DNA of 64,000 nt from Diphasiastrum complanatum (taxonomy: Eukaryota; Streptophyta; Lycopodiopsida; Lycopodiales; Lycopodiaceae). The stretch spans positions 1 to 64,000 of the forward strand of contig MU831885.1 of NCBI GenBank assembly GCA_029204225.1. Direction: 5' to 3'. Position 1 is the first letter of the stretch. Each line of letters starts with the position of its first letter. The translations under genes and the position numbers were made by a program. Under the pieces are notes generated by a model, which saw only the letters and a list, made by a program, of their open reading frames with translations, was not told the origin of the DNA and made no database searches. This document shows positions 33,720 to 44,633 of the stretch, one piece after another.

Positions 33720-34790
33720 CTCAACCGGAGAGCTCGTGTCCAATTTCAACCGATGCATTCTATTGAATCTCATCCGACACACACTCTCTCAAATCTCAAC
33801 CAACGGCCCTGCGTTTGATCTCAACCGAAGCCATAAGTCAGATCTCAACCGACACCCATCAGTTAGATCTCAACCGATGCCCATCAATCAGATCTCAACC
33901 AGGATCTCGACCGACGGCCCTCAATCAAATCTCAACCGACGGTGCCCTGTGAAATCTCGACCGACGGCCCTCAGTAAAATCTCAACCGACGGTACCCTAT
34001 GAAATCTCGACCGACGGCCCTCAATAAAATCTCAACTGACAGTGCCTTATGAAATCTCGACCAACGGCCCTCAGTAAAATCTCAACTAACAATGCCCTGT
34101 AAAATCTCGACCGGCGGCCCTCAATCAAATCTCAACTGATGGTGCCCTGTGAAATCTTGACTGACGGCCCTCAATCAAATCTCAACCGATAGTGCCATGT
34201 GAAATCTCGACCGACAACCCTGAATCAAATCTCCACCGATGGTGCCCTGTGAAATCTCCACTGATGGTCCTCAATCAAATCTCAAATGACGGTGCCCTGT
34301 GAAATCTTGACCGACGTCCCTCAGTAAAATCTCAACCGACGCCATCAGTCAGATCTCAACCGACACCCATCAGTCAAATCTCAACCGATGGCCCTACGTT
34401 CGATCTCAACTGACGCCATCAGTCAGATCTCAACCGACGCCCATCAGTTAGATCTCAACTGATGTCCATCAATCAGATCTCAACTGACGACCTCATTCTA
34501 ATCTTGAGCAACAGCCATGCGTTAGATCTCAACCGGTGGAAGTTGCTTAGATCTCAACCGACGGGAACCGCTTCCAATCTCCACCGACACACACTGTCCA
34601 ATCTCAACCGACAGCCAGTGTCAGATCTCAACTGACGCACTCTATTGAATCTCAACTGACACACACTATCAAATCTCGACCGACGATGCCCTATGACATC
34701 TCGACCGATGGTCCTCAGTAAAATCTCAACCGACGGTCTCAATGAAATCTCAACCGATGGCCATTCAGTCCAATTTCAACCGACGGCCTG
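33720..34790. repeat. 25-bp minisatellite with a 50-bp higher-order unit
   Basis: Roughly forty degenerate copies of a 25-bp unit centred on AAATCTCAACCGACGGCCCT follow one another. Between about 33,900 and 34,330 two variants alternate, one with CGACGGCCCTCAGTA and the other with CGACGGTGCCCTGTG, giving a 50-bp dimer. The outer parts use CCCATCAGTCAGATCTCAAC variants. As 25 is not a multiple of three, the open frames in it are not protein repeats. Most units contain ACCGAC. Confidence 0.9.
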
Positions 34791-35980
34791 TTTCAATTGG
34801 ACCAGATCCACGCTAGACCACAAACATTTCCAACGACGATCAGAACTACAGCTTGCATTGACAATCTATCTGACAATCTATTTATCTATCTGCAACACTG
34901 TAAACGAGGCCAACTACACGAGCCTGCATCTGCATTGGGTAATAACAACCGCATTCACCTGGAGCAACCGCCTTGAGCCATCACCATCGCCAAAAACCAG
35001 CACTGCAGCTATCGTATTCATCGCCATCACACCACCTCCACCCTAGACCCGTGGAGAATGCATTTGTAGATAGTTCACCTCTATTCACCCTTGAATCGCA
35101 CTACACCGCAATCCACCGTCAACCACCACACACAATTCACCTAACTACCTCCGCATAGAACACCTTCCTTCATCATTCACCCACCTTCCTCACCTCCGCA
35201 ACTGACCGCATGCCATCGCATTAAACACACCTTCCACTTCAATCGCAACACTCTGCACTCTCCCCACCTTACGGACCACCTCCACCTCCACCCGCAATCA
35301 CCCGTCACAACCATCGCAACCATCCACATTCTTGCGACTGCATTCCATTACATCAGAACCCCATCCATTCGTAACCCGTAACCCCAGTATTCCTCCACAA
35401 CAGACCTCCAACATCACCTCCTAAAGCTTCACTCTGCCTCAGCCACAACAAACCACCACCTTCATTCGCCAGTGAACCATAGCGCCTACATTTCAACCGC
35501 ACTCGCCCACACTGAACTATACTCAGATCTCAATCACCCGCACCCACCGCAAACAAACATGCTGTAGTCGCAATTGTTCGCTGCAACCGCACTCGCCCGC
35601 TACAACCGTAATCGACCGCTGACATTGCCACTGATTGCAACAGTCTACATCCCTCCATCAACCGCATTAGACTGCAATCAAACTGCACATAACCGCCACT
35701 GACCGCACAGTCCGCATCCGTACTCAAACGCCATCTACCATAGCCACCGCAACTACAATCAACCATAGCTAAACGTAACCGAACGCAACTAACCGCAACC
35801 ATCTGTCAATCGCATCAGATCACAATCACCCATAGTGATCCGTAGCACCCGCATCCCACCGTAACCGTAAACCACATCAAACCGTATACCGTAGACCGTA
35901 TGACCTTCAATTTTTTTTTTTCAAAAACACCAAAAAACTCAAAAAATCCAAAAATAGTAAAAAACTCATACCAGTACTCA
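34791..35980 (+). other. C/A-rich leader-like stretch upstream of the gypsy gag
   Basis: A low-complexity plus-strand stretch poor in G, with many degenerate copies of AACCGCA/ATCGCA/CCACC words up to about 35,910, then an A-rich run to the ATG at 35,981. I see no domain. Its position suggests LTR/5' leader DNA of the gag element that follows, but no TG...CA ends or PBS could be fixed. Confidence 0.45.
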
Positions 35981-37333
35981 ATGGACCAACAAAAAGACCC
36001 TGAAATTCCAGACGATTATCCATAGAAGGTCAGGTCCCTTGTAGTTGAACAAATCAGACACCATAGGTTCTACAGAATGCGGGCCAAACTCCAAGAGCCA
36101 TCCACAAACCCGTTCGACAAACAAGAACCTAATAGAGCCGAGTCTTCATGTGCACGAGCCCATCTTTATGGTGCTGACCCCTCCCAGGCCAGAACCTACC
36201 TTAATAGAGTTTCTGCTACCCACGGAGCTCATCTTGAAAGACGTACACCCAAACTAGATCTACCAAAGTTTGATGGTAGTTCGGACCCTCACAGATTTTT
36301 GCAAACCTTTGAGAATGCATGTGATGTATATGGTGAAACATCCCCCGATGCTATGGTCCAATTGTTTTTGATGACCATGATCGCTAAAGCACGTGATTGG
36401 TTTTTCAACCTTGATCGTGATGAAAAGACAAACTAGTCAATTTTGAAAGAATCCTTTATCAAGTATTTTAAGCCCTTTCGCTTGGTAGAGAGCCCTTTTG
36501 TCCAATTGAGTAACATCAAAATGACAAAAGACGAACGTGTATGAGACTATATTGAGCATTTCAAATGCCTCAAAAGTCAAGTACAAGAATAGCCCTCCGA
36601 ATAGATGCTGCTCATCTGGTTCCTAGTCGGACATCCAAGATGGATTAGACGCGAGCTTAAATCAAATGACGAATATACGAGCCTGAAGTTAGCTATGTCT
36701 AATGCCATCAAGAAAGAGGACGAAGGATTGGATGTTGACGAATCCAGGGAAAGACGAGCACCACGTGCTCCTGTCCATGAGTCGAAGCCGATCGAGGACA
36801 CCCGAGATCAGCTTTGGAAATCCCAGTTAAAGTTGTTTAATAAACAACATCAACTACAGATGTAGAAATTCACCAATGAGTTTCAAGCTACCTTGAAGTC
36901 TATCCAAAGCAGTATGCCTGGTCAGTCAAACCCTGCACAAGTACCTTATAGACGAAGACCAATATGGTGCCCACACTGCCGGGCTACGCATCCTGCTGAT
37001 GCTTGTCCTTCATATCAGCCTATCCAAGCACATACAGTCCAACAATATGAAGAACAACCATCACAATATGGAAATGCTATCACTTATCGTGAATATCCAC
37101 CTGAAAGTCCAGACCCACTAGCCATACAAGATGGCTATGCTATTATACAAGGGCCATTGCACACCAGATGTTTCATCTGTGGTGGAACTGACCACTTTAT
37201 GGTTGATTGTCCAGTCAAGACCAAGTACCATGCTGAGTATCCTGACTGTATCAAAAAACACAGTTTCAAAGTCTGTCCAAAACAACCAACTAAGATCCTA
37301 CATGCCCGTCACGTTAGTTATGACTCCCAATAG
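35981..37333 (+). pseudogene. Ty3/gypsy gag with premature stops
   Basis: From ATG 35,981 (MDQQKDPEIPDDYP) a single frame runs to a TAG at 37,331. It contains the retrotransposon gag core (LPKFDGSSDPHRFLQTFENA, MTMIAKARDWFFNL, RLVESPFVQLSNIKMTKDER) and a zinc knuckle (CFICGGTDHFMVDC, CX2CX4HX4C). In-frame stops at 36,023, 36,434, 36,542, 36,590, 36,602 and 36,863 are TAG or TGA and mostly sit where Trp or Gln is expected, for example before SILKESF and DYIEHF. Gag would build the virus-like particle in the cytoplasm. A trace of the following coding region may continue to about 37,800 (LQPHIYFVFPHADKI), but no reverse transcriptase follows. Confidence 0.85.
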
Positions 37334-39292
37334 GATTCTCACGACAACCACACGAGCACCATAACACCCAACCACTCAGCTTGCTGCTCACTCGAGAAGT
37401 TTCTAGCAAACTTCTACAATACCGCACAATACACCAGCCCCATAATGAAAAAAGACAATATGAAATGAGTCCTTGTCGAAAGAAAGTGAAACCGATATTC
37501 CGTCATCTGCTACAATGTCCAACCAAGAGCAACCTCCATAGGAAATTGATAGTTTTTCTCCCCTTCTACAACCTCACATCTATTTTGTCTTTCCACATGC
37601 TGATAAAATTTCCAATATGCCAATACACAATATTTCTTGGATTCAGAAATCCAGATAGAGATTCGGTTCTGAATCTCTTGTTCATAGAGGTCCTCAGGAC
37701 ACAGTACCTCAATAATACCTGCATCTCAAGCTATATCTTACAACATTTGCTATCACTGATGGTCGATTTTAGCGTCACCCACCCTGCCTTGTTTTGACAA
37801 GGGCATGTCAGAGTAAGTCACATTACTCTACAAAACAAAAGAAATATTGCAATTGTCAAAGTACATTATCAATGTTGATGAATGCAAGTTTTGTTAGACA
37901 AGTGCTATATAGTTCTCACTCTTTGTCACGTTTGTTTATTTTCTTGTTTCTCTTCACCTATTTTGTGTGATTGATTTTTGCATGAAAAATAGCTATTGCA
38001 CGAGAGTCTTCTGTAGAGCATCTCATGAACACATTTTCATTCATCTATACATCTTCAGATTACCTTGTATAACAGTTTAGAATTTTTAAGTTGATTCTTG
38101 CATCTCATTGCCATATTATTTTTTGAGTCAACTACAGCAAGATCGAAACAAATTAAGTTAAAATTTGTTCAATCTTTAATCCAGTCGCATGTTCAATGAG
38201 TTTCAACTATGTGTTCCACACGCCGATCCAATCCTGAGCATGAACAGTTACCAACAACAACATCTCCACCAACAGATTTTTGGAGAGGGGAGAGAGTGGA
38301 TCTGCTTGGATCCACTGGAGCATTTACGCTATCTGCAACAACATCAGCAAGATCGACAGCCAAGGTCACAAGTCAAATATGAAAAGACAAGGCTAAAGAA
38401 GGCAGATGGATAATCTGAAACGACTTAATCAGAAGAAGTATTCCGATCACGACAAGGATCCTTCATAAAAGGAAACACAAACGTTGGAAAATCAGTCTCC
38501 TTCTTCAACCAACCTCTTGCCATACTTCTGCGCCCATTCTCATGTCTATCATCCACACCATCTACCTTTGTCACCACCACCCTTCCTTCCATCTGTTTGT
38601 TTATCTACCCTAGCCTCTCCATATTGGTTGAGTGGTTCATGCTCCACAGGTGTCCTTTTGGTTTGCATGTATTGGAATCCTTAAGATCTTCACTTGGTGG
38701 TTCTTACAGTGGTATCAGAACTTGGATCACATCTATTAGGAGGTGGAGCTTGAGAATCTTGGATTTTGTAATTCTTTTGGTGTAGCTCTTTGCTTCTTCT
38801 TCCAGGTGCTGGAATTCAATGTCAAGTAGGTGGATTCTCAGATCCTTGGTGTACTTTCAGCCTAAAGATCATAATTGTGGATTTGCTCTATGAATTTTGA
38901 TGGAAATTATAGGATTTATGATGAATTTAGTGAAATTTTCACCTGGAATTGATATTTTTTTGCAAGAAATTGGTTATAGGATCTGGTGTAGTGCATTTTA
39001 CAGATTTTACTTACGGTTTTACATTCATTAATTATAGAATTTAAGGATTACATGATGTTTGAATAGTCAAAAAGTTGACTAGATAGTGATTTTGGACCAA
39101 AAATTGTGGTTTTTGGGCCATAAATGGGCTATAGAAACCATGTTTGACTTGAATCAGAACTTTTAATGCTTGCATGCAATGGATTTACAGGGATTTGGAT
39201 CTGATTGCACGAATTTGTGGATTTTCCCCACAAATTTTGGTCATGGCACAACCGAGGGGCCAGGGAAAGCTAGAAAGGATTCCACTATCTGA
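37334..39292 (+). other. Decayed element DNA with a possible LTR end and PBS
   Basis: No clear gene. A plus-strand open stretch at 38,189-38,413 (Gln-rich, QQQHLHQQIFGEGREW) is unidentified. At 38,710-38,721 TGGTATCAGAAC, preceded by CTTACAG, looks like a PBS after an LTR end, so 38.4-38.7 kb may be a 5' LTR of an element whose coding part is gone. The AT-rich remainder shows nothing. Confidence 0.35.
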
Positions 39293-39809
39293 CTCAACAA
39301 TTTGGACTGGATTCTATCCTTGCGAAATGTTGAAACAACTAGTTGTTCAATAGATGCGCAGCGGCCTGAATGACAAGTTCCATGATAGCATCTATCAGGT
39401 AACCGTTGTTAGTCTAGATTGGAATTTCTGGTGTAGTTTGGGTGACGAAAGGTTTGATCAGACTTTTTGTCTGACGATGGGAGATGGGCTGACGGTCACC
39501 GGACATAATGCCAATGGTGACCATCGAGTTTGCGTTAATCATGACCTTGTATGTGGTACCTTAGTACAAGAAGTAGAAGCGTGACTTTGACACATCCCAG
39601 GTGGCGTAAGTGTGAAGGGCGAGGCCCATGTTAATCTCATAATGGAAAAGCACTGGAAAAAAACCCATTGCCTCAAGAAGTGGGCCAGTTGTCTGAAGCC
39701 ATCGTTGAATCAGAGCGTTAGAGGGCAAGGGCCAAATTTGTGTGACTGAGGGGATTTCGCTCTGAATCACCTACTTGGTGCCAGAGTCTTTAGAGGATGA
39801 GGAGGCCAT
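39293..39809 (-). pseudogene. Decayed gag-like frame of unknown family
   Basis: From ATG 39,809 (MASSSSKDSGTK) one minus-strand frame of about 170 codons can be followed through five stops: TAG at 39,773, a TAA after SRFYFLY, TAG after TTPEIPI, TAG after AAAHLLNN, and a final TGA. Apart from the stops the composition is protein-like (EIPSVTQIWPLPSNALIQRW; MSGDRQPISHRQTKSLIKPF). A TATA box and LTR-like DNA lie upstream, so a retroelement gag is likely, but I cannot name the domain. The plus-strand frames here are its antisense shadow. Confidence 0.5.
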
Positions 39810-40060
39810 GTTAGCAATGATAGTTAAAGGACGAAAAAGTAGGAAAAATGGTAGAAAAGATAAAAAGATGTGAAAATGACAAAAAACTGTGAATAACGAG
39901 TGTCGGATGGCAAAAACTGTAGTTCAGAGCGCAGATCTGTGTTCAGTATGTGTAGATGATAGCTTGTAGGAAGTTTGGTCTCAAACAGAGAGCTTATAAA
40001 TTTTAGTAAAAATTTGAACAGAGTTTTGCCAGCAAAGGTGACAAATTACTCAAATTCAGC

Positions 40061-40069
40061 CCTTATATA
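40061..40069 (-). promoter_or_regulatory. TATA box upstream of the gag-like frame
   Basis: Minus-strand TATATAAGG in the context GCTATATAAGGGCTGA lies about 250 bp upstream of the ATG at 39,809. Confidence 0.5.
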
Positions 40070-40199
40070 GCGGAATTTAGAGTGCGTATTAAGTGAAATC
40101 CACTTTCCCTTGTTCAGTTCCACCAAAATTTTGGCAGGGATTATAAAGTCCTCAACACAGGATTCTAGTCTAAGCATACCATACAAAGCAACAACACAT

Positions 40200-40720
40200 G
40201 GAAACCCGTGGAAGTTAAACCAACCCAACCAAACCTAGATCGTACGGATCTAGCCCCCAAGCTATGGATCAATCAGAGTCATGGAAAGAGGAGTCACACC
40301 AGCAGCATGTAGCTACTCATCACAAATCAAGCATACACTAGTGAGAGCCCAACATGTATACTTATACCCTCCAAGGCCCATGCACCTCTAGTAGTGCACT
40401 GTGACACCTCACTGGACACCTCTGCCTATCTGGGCCACATCATCCAGTTCTCTAATGACTCACTGATAGACCCATTCCAACTCCACCACCATGTGTTTAG
40501 GATTACAACCCTTAATTATGACTATGTACACATAAGGGCCCCAATTCCCTTATAGTCACAATTAACTTACAGGTTGTTGGTCTACCGGTCCCTAGCATGG
40601 ACACTCTACCCAAGACCAGTCATGGGCATGACAGGGACCTTCTTCACAAAATTATAAGACCTTAGGGAAGTCTGCGAGAGTTTAACATTGTCTAGATCTA
40701 GGTTAAATCTATTGAATGCT
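40200..40720 (-). repeat. LTR-like DNA related to the LTR at 59.8-60.3 kb
   Basis: The reverse complement of 40,224-40,241 (GATCTAGGTTTGGTTGGG) is identical to 60,201-60,218, and GGCTAGATCC precedes it in both. This supports an LTR origin for the DNA upstream of the gag-like frame. Exact ends cannot be set. Confidence 0.45.
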
Positions 40721-41017
40721 AATGATCAAATAGTGATTTGTGTCATTGAAGCAATTCATTTTGAAGCATTAGATCAGACCTTTAAGGTTGATTTGTTCAA
40801 ATCTTAAGTGTGTGTGAAATATCAAACCAAATTGAACTAGAATCAATTTCTTTGAGGAGTGAATTGCTAGGATATTTGTAGTTGATCTATTATACCATCA
40901 TCCAAGTTGAACTAGGATTGATTGGGCCGAGATTAGAAGCTTTTTGAAAGCTAGAAATCTATCTTAGCTCACACCTTATCAAGAGATCTTTGTGTATCTC
41001 ATAGGCTTTCATTCAAA

Positions 41018-41745
41018 ATGACATCCATGGGTGGATATATGTTAGAATCTAGTGAGAAACTAACTTCCACAAACTATTCCATTTGGAAAGTAAGAATTGA
41101 ATCACTATTAGTGCTTTATGATCTCTTTGATATTGTCTTAGGAGTTGAGGAAGAGCCTCAAGCTCCCCAAGAACAACTAAAGTACAAGAAGAGGGTTAGA
41201 TTAGCCCTACATTGCTTGAAGTTAAATGTAAGCAATGATCACTTGAAGGAGGTGGCTTCTTGTACCACATCAAAAGAGGCTTGGAATTCACTAAAGTTTA
41301 TGAATCCAATAACACTTCAAGAGTGCTTATGCTAAGAAACTTGATCTTGCAAAGCATGAGGGGAAGTGGAGAAAACGGACAAGTGTATGTCCTAACGATA
41401 AAATCCTTGAACAAAGAATTGGGATCTATAGGAGAAAAGATCCAAGATAATGAACTAGTACAAGTAATTTGGAATGGATTAGGAGATGAGTTCTCTAATC
41501 TAGTTCAATCTTTTGCTATTCAAGGCCAACTTCCATCAATTGAGAAATTGCATAATGTTCTTGTGGCCGAGGAGAGTAGAACCTCAAAACAAGAATGGGG
41601 TCCTTATCACTACATAATGTTGATGAGAAAGCAAACTTCACATCTAAAGGCAAGAAGAAGACTCATCCTTTCAAGAAGATCCAAGACAAGGAGGCCGAGG
41701 CAAAGGATGGAATATTTGCACACTCAATGATGTTACAATATACAA
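41018..41745 (+). pseudogene. Copia gag fragment
   Basis: Plus-strand ATG 41,018 (MTSMGGYMLESSEKLTSTNY, SIWKVRIESLLVL) aligns with the gag start of the full-length element at 43.9-50.1 kb (MSSMGSSLLEPSERLTTSNY). Frameshifts at about 41,290 and 41,610 split it into three frames. After KGKKKTHPFKKIQDKEAEAK the similarity ends, so protease, integrase and RT are absent. No LTR or PBS was recognised around it. It is a related but clearly diverged family member in the opposite orientation. Confidence 0.85.
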
Positions 41746-42503
41746 CTTGTTAACATCGCATGATTTTGGTGTTATAATAAAAAGATGTAATGAAAGAGTG
41801 TAGGTGTTAAATAAGTTCTTGATAATTGACAAAAAGTAGACATTTAAAATGCATGCACAACTCACATGTTCATAATGACAAATTAATACCAATGTGTTTG
41901 AAATCATTAGAGGAAATCCAAACTCCAAAACACCCTTCTAAGGAATGCCACATAAGAAAGAAAAAATCATCAGAATTTAAAAAACTCTGATTGAATTTTT
42001 GGTCTTTCCACACACCTTCGGTGACTTAACTCCACCAGTAATGTGTGTAGTTATTTGGAAGTGGGGCAACCACAACGCATAAGGTTTGGTCTTCAAGACT
42101 TGTTATGTTGGTTAATGTGCTAGTATTAACGCACTTTCACAAGGAGACTTCACCAAAAATCCAACTCTAGCCCCACATGCATTCAATCAAAGGATACAAG
42201 CACTCTTCTAAGATTCATTAGAGATGCATAGAATTCGAATAGGATTCCTCCAGCTAAGTTATCTCATTGCTTTCTGAATGCATTGTTGGATTTTAAAGTC
42301 CATAATAGTGGATATAGTACATCTAAGAGATTCTTTCTCTAGGCTATGGTTGTAACGACATGGTCATTTCAAACTTAAATTAATAAACATTCTTAAATGC
42401 ACTATTCATTGGATTAGTTGTAGTCCAAAGGCACCACAATTCACTAGATTGTTACTGTTTAGTGACAACCTCTCCCTCTCTATCTTCACACAAAAATGTC
42501 TTT

Positions 42504-42598
<95 letters not shown>

Positions 42599-43600
42599 CC
42601 AAATAAGCTATAACAACACTGTTTTAGCAATATTGGGAGAATGTAAAATTCAAAAAGACACTATTTTGATGTTTGATGAAAAATTTATCTTAATGATAAG
42701 TACCATTGTTAGAATGAATGCATCAATATTGAGGTAGTACATAGATCATTGCATTAAAAGCTTAAGCAAAAAAAAGGGTGAGGAAGTAAATAAGGGTTTC
42801 TAAAAAAAGGAGGAATGTGGGTGTATTTTTCAATACATTTTTTAAAATTAGCATTTATTTTGTTTTAGAAATAAAAAATCATGTATTTAAATTTAGATAT
42901 GTGGAGTACACAACTAGAAAAATATGGTCTCTCAACATGCCATTGGTTAGAATAGATAATCGATTGGAGCTAAAGGCCTATCACAAGTTTTGTAAGCTTA
43001 GAGACGTATGGTGGATTATTTGTTTCCAATAAAAGTCAATGTATGTTGAGACTCGTGTAATGTAGACTCGAGAGAGTAAAGCATTGACTTGACATAATAC
43101 AATTAACTTTCTATCCACTACTCGGACTTTGATGCTAGAGGTTAATGGTATAATGGTGTGGCTTTTTTTTAAAGGAAATTTGCTACTAATATTGTGTTTA
43201 TTGTAACATAGCATCAAAATTAGAAAGAGCCAAATAGGCGTATGTCTCAACATAGGAAAAGTCTTGTTGTTGTGTGGTTTGTAGATTTTAGGTTGTCCAA
43301 TATTTTAAGCTTTTTGAAGTAATCATTGCGTGATATTTACAAAATATGTTGTAGAAAATGCCGACGTACATTGTGTTATCCTTTTTCAATGCAATGCATC
43401 AAATTTAGCCAATTAGAATGGGTCCAAAATCGATCTCATCCACTTATCTCTTGCCAAAAATAGTACAAACACTATTTAGGCCCTTATTGACAAATATGAA
43501 ACTATCTCTAAGTTGAGATCTCAAGTTGGCCTCTAAAAATGCCAATAAACCAAAAAATTAGTTGACAATTTTTCACAAAGAATATGAGCACCCCAAGGTG
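41746..43600. other. AT-rich gap with an AC microsatellite
   Basis: No gene is recognised in 1.85 kb apart from the AC tract at 42,506-42,597. Short frames (42,817-43,032 plus, 42,981-43,253 minus) have no known domain. Confidence 0.4.
42506..42597. repeat. (AC)n microsatellite
   Basis: Uninterrupted AC dinucleotides of about 92 bp, the only long AC tract in a window where GA/CT tracts dominate. Confidence 0.95.
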
Positions 43601-43878
43601 ATTTACTAGGCTGTATATGAGCCATCTTAACAACAATTTTCTATTTGATTTGTAATCTCTATTTCTTCTTTTTGAGAAAACCGATATGGTTGTCTAGAGA
43701 TAGGGTGACTACCTAGAATTAACTCAATCATGTGGTCTACCAACTTGGAGGGTGGTATACCATGAGGAAATTCAACTGGAAAAACATCTTAAAATTTATC
43801 CAAGATTTTATTAATATCTATTTGCTCTTGATCTAAGTCCAATGAGTTAAGAATTTTAGACAGTTCACAGCTACTTAG
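43600..43878 (-). pseudogene. Ty3/gypsy RT N-terminal remnant, left of the copia insertion
   Basis: The minus strand reads DVFPVEFPHGIPPSKLVDHM then IELILGSHPISRQPYRFSQ, the entry into gypsy reverse transcriptase, and after a frameshift HIQPSKSPWGAHILC. It is cut at 43,878 by the full-length copia and continues beyond it at 50,116. The RT palm motifs are not seen below 43,600. Confidence 0.8.
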
Positions 43879-44615
43879 TGTTGAATTTCACACGTGTGGA
43901 CTGTCCACTACATGTACTTGTGATCTCCTAAGGTGTGTAGATGCACCAAGATCAAGACTAGATTGAGATTCAAGATCAATCTTGAATCCTATGGCAAAAA
44001 CACACTACTACATGCATTCAATCACTTCCAACTCTCACTCACACGTGTGGGAAGTATTCAAAAAATAATCTAAGTAAAAACAAGCTGCTCTCCTTGGGTA
44101 GAGAGAGAAAATGCATCATGAGCTCTCAGGTAGAGAGAGAAAGCTAGAAATTCAATAACTCACAAAATCCATGAAATCACCAAATCAATTAGCTTCAAAA
44201 TGAGGAGTACAATGATACTAGTAGGTCCACGAGCTACCACTATGCTTAACTATGATTGGACCATATTTTGTCACCTCTTGATCCTATTGGATCATTGATC
44301 TATGCACCTCTTAATTCTATTGGACTATATTCAAACACACCTCAATTTCCTATTGGACCTCACAAGGTTCCACCTCTAAATCCTATTGGACCTCTTGGAA
44401 TTCATCAAACAAAAACTTTACACTTGTCTACACTCTAATTAGCAAGTGTTTAGCCTCTTACTCTATTTTGGCTCAATAGTGGCATTACAAGTGGAAATGC
44501 ATAATTTGCCATCTATGCCAAATTTATTCCTATCAACATCCTACACCTAGATGCTTGATGTAAAAAACATAAGACCCCTATATCTAACATAGATAATCTT
44601 TTTCAATTCTTCACA
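43879..44615 (-). repeat. 3' LTR of the full-length copia
   Basis: Minus strand starts TGTGAAGAATTGAAAAAG and ends CACACGTGTGAAATTCAACA. A short motif CCTATTGGA(C/T) recurs five times (plus-strand view, about 44,282-44,390), spaced irregularly; it produces a spurious small frame present in both LTRs. Confidence 0.97.
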
Positions 44616-44629
44616 CTCCTCCTAAAAAA
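44616..44629 (-). other. Polypurine tract of the full-length copia
   Basis: Minus-strand TTTTTAGGAGGAG directly precedes the 3' LTR start TGTGAAG. Second-strand synthesis would prime here. Confidence 0.7.
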
Positions 44630-44633
44630 TTAT

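Noticed and set aside
33628-34002. Open frame of 124 codons entering the minisatellite
   Set aside because: Unit length of 25 bp changes frame at every repeat, so it cannot be a protein repeat.
33720-34790. CRISPR-like array suggested by regular 25-bp spacing
   Set aside because: No unique spacers, units degenerate and contiguous, eukaryotic context.
39354-39584. Plus-strand frame of 76 codons
   Set aside because: Antisense to the longer minus-strand gag-like frame, which has better composition and an upstream TATA box.
42462-42737. Frame encoding a Thr-His repeat
   Set aside because: It is the (AC)n microsatellite read in frame; no flanking domain.
44256-44438. A 60-codon frame (MDHILSPLDPIGSLIYAPLN) present twice, also at 49,756-49,938
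   Set aside because: It lies inside both LTRs of the full-length copia and its repetition is simply the LTR duplication; the peptide reflects the CCTATTGGA repeats.
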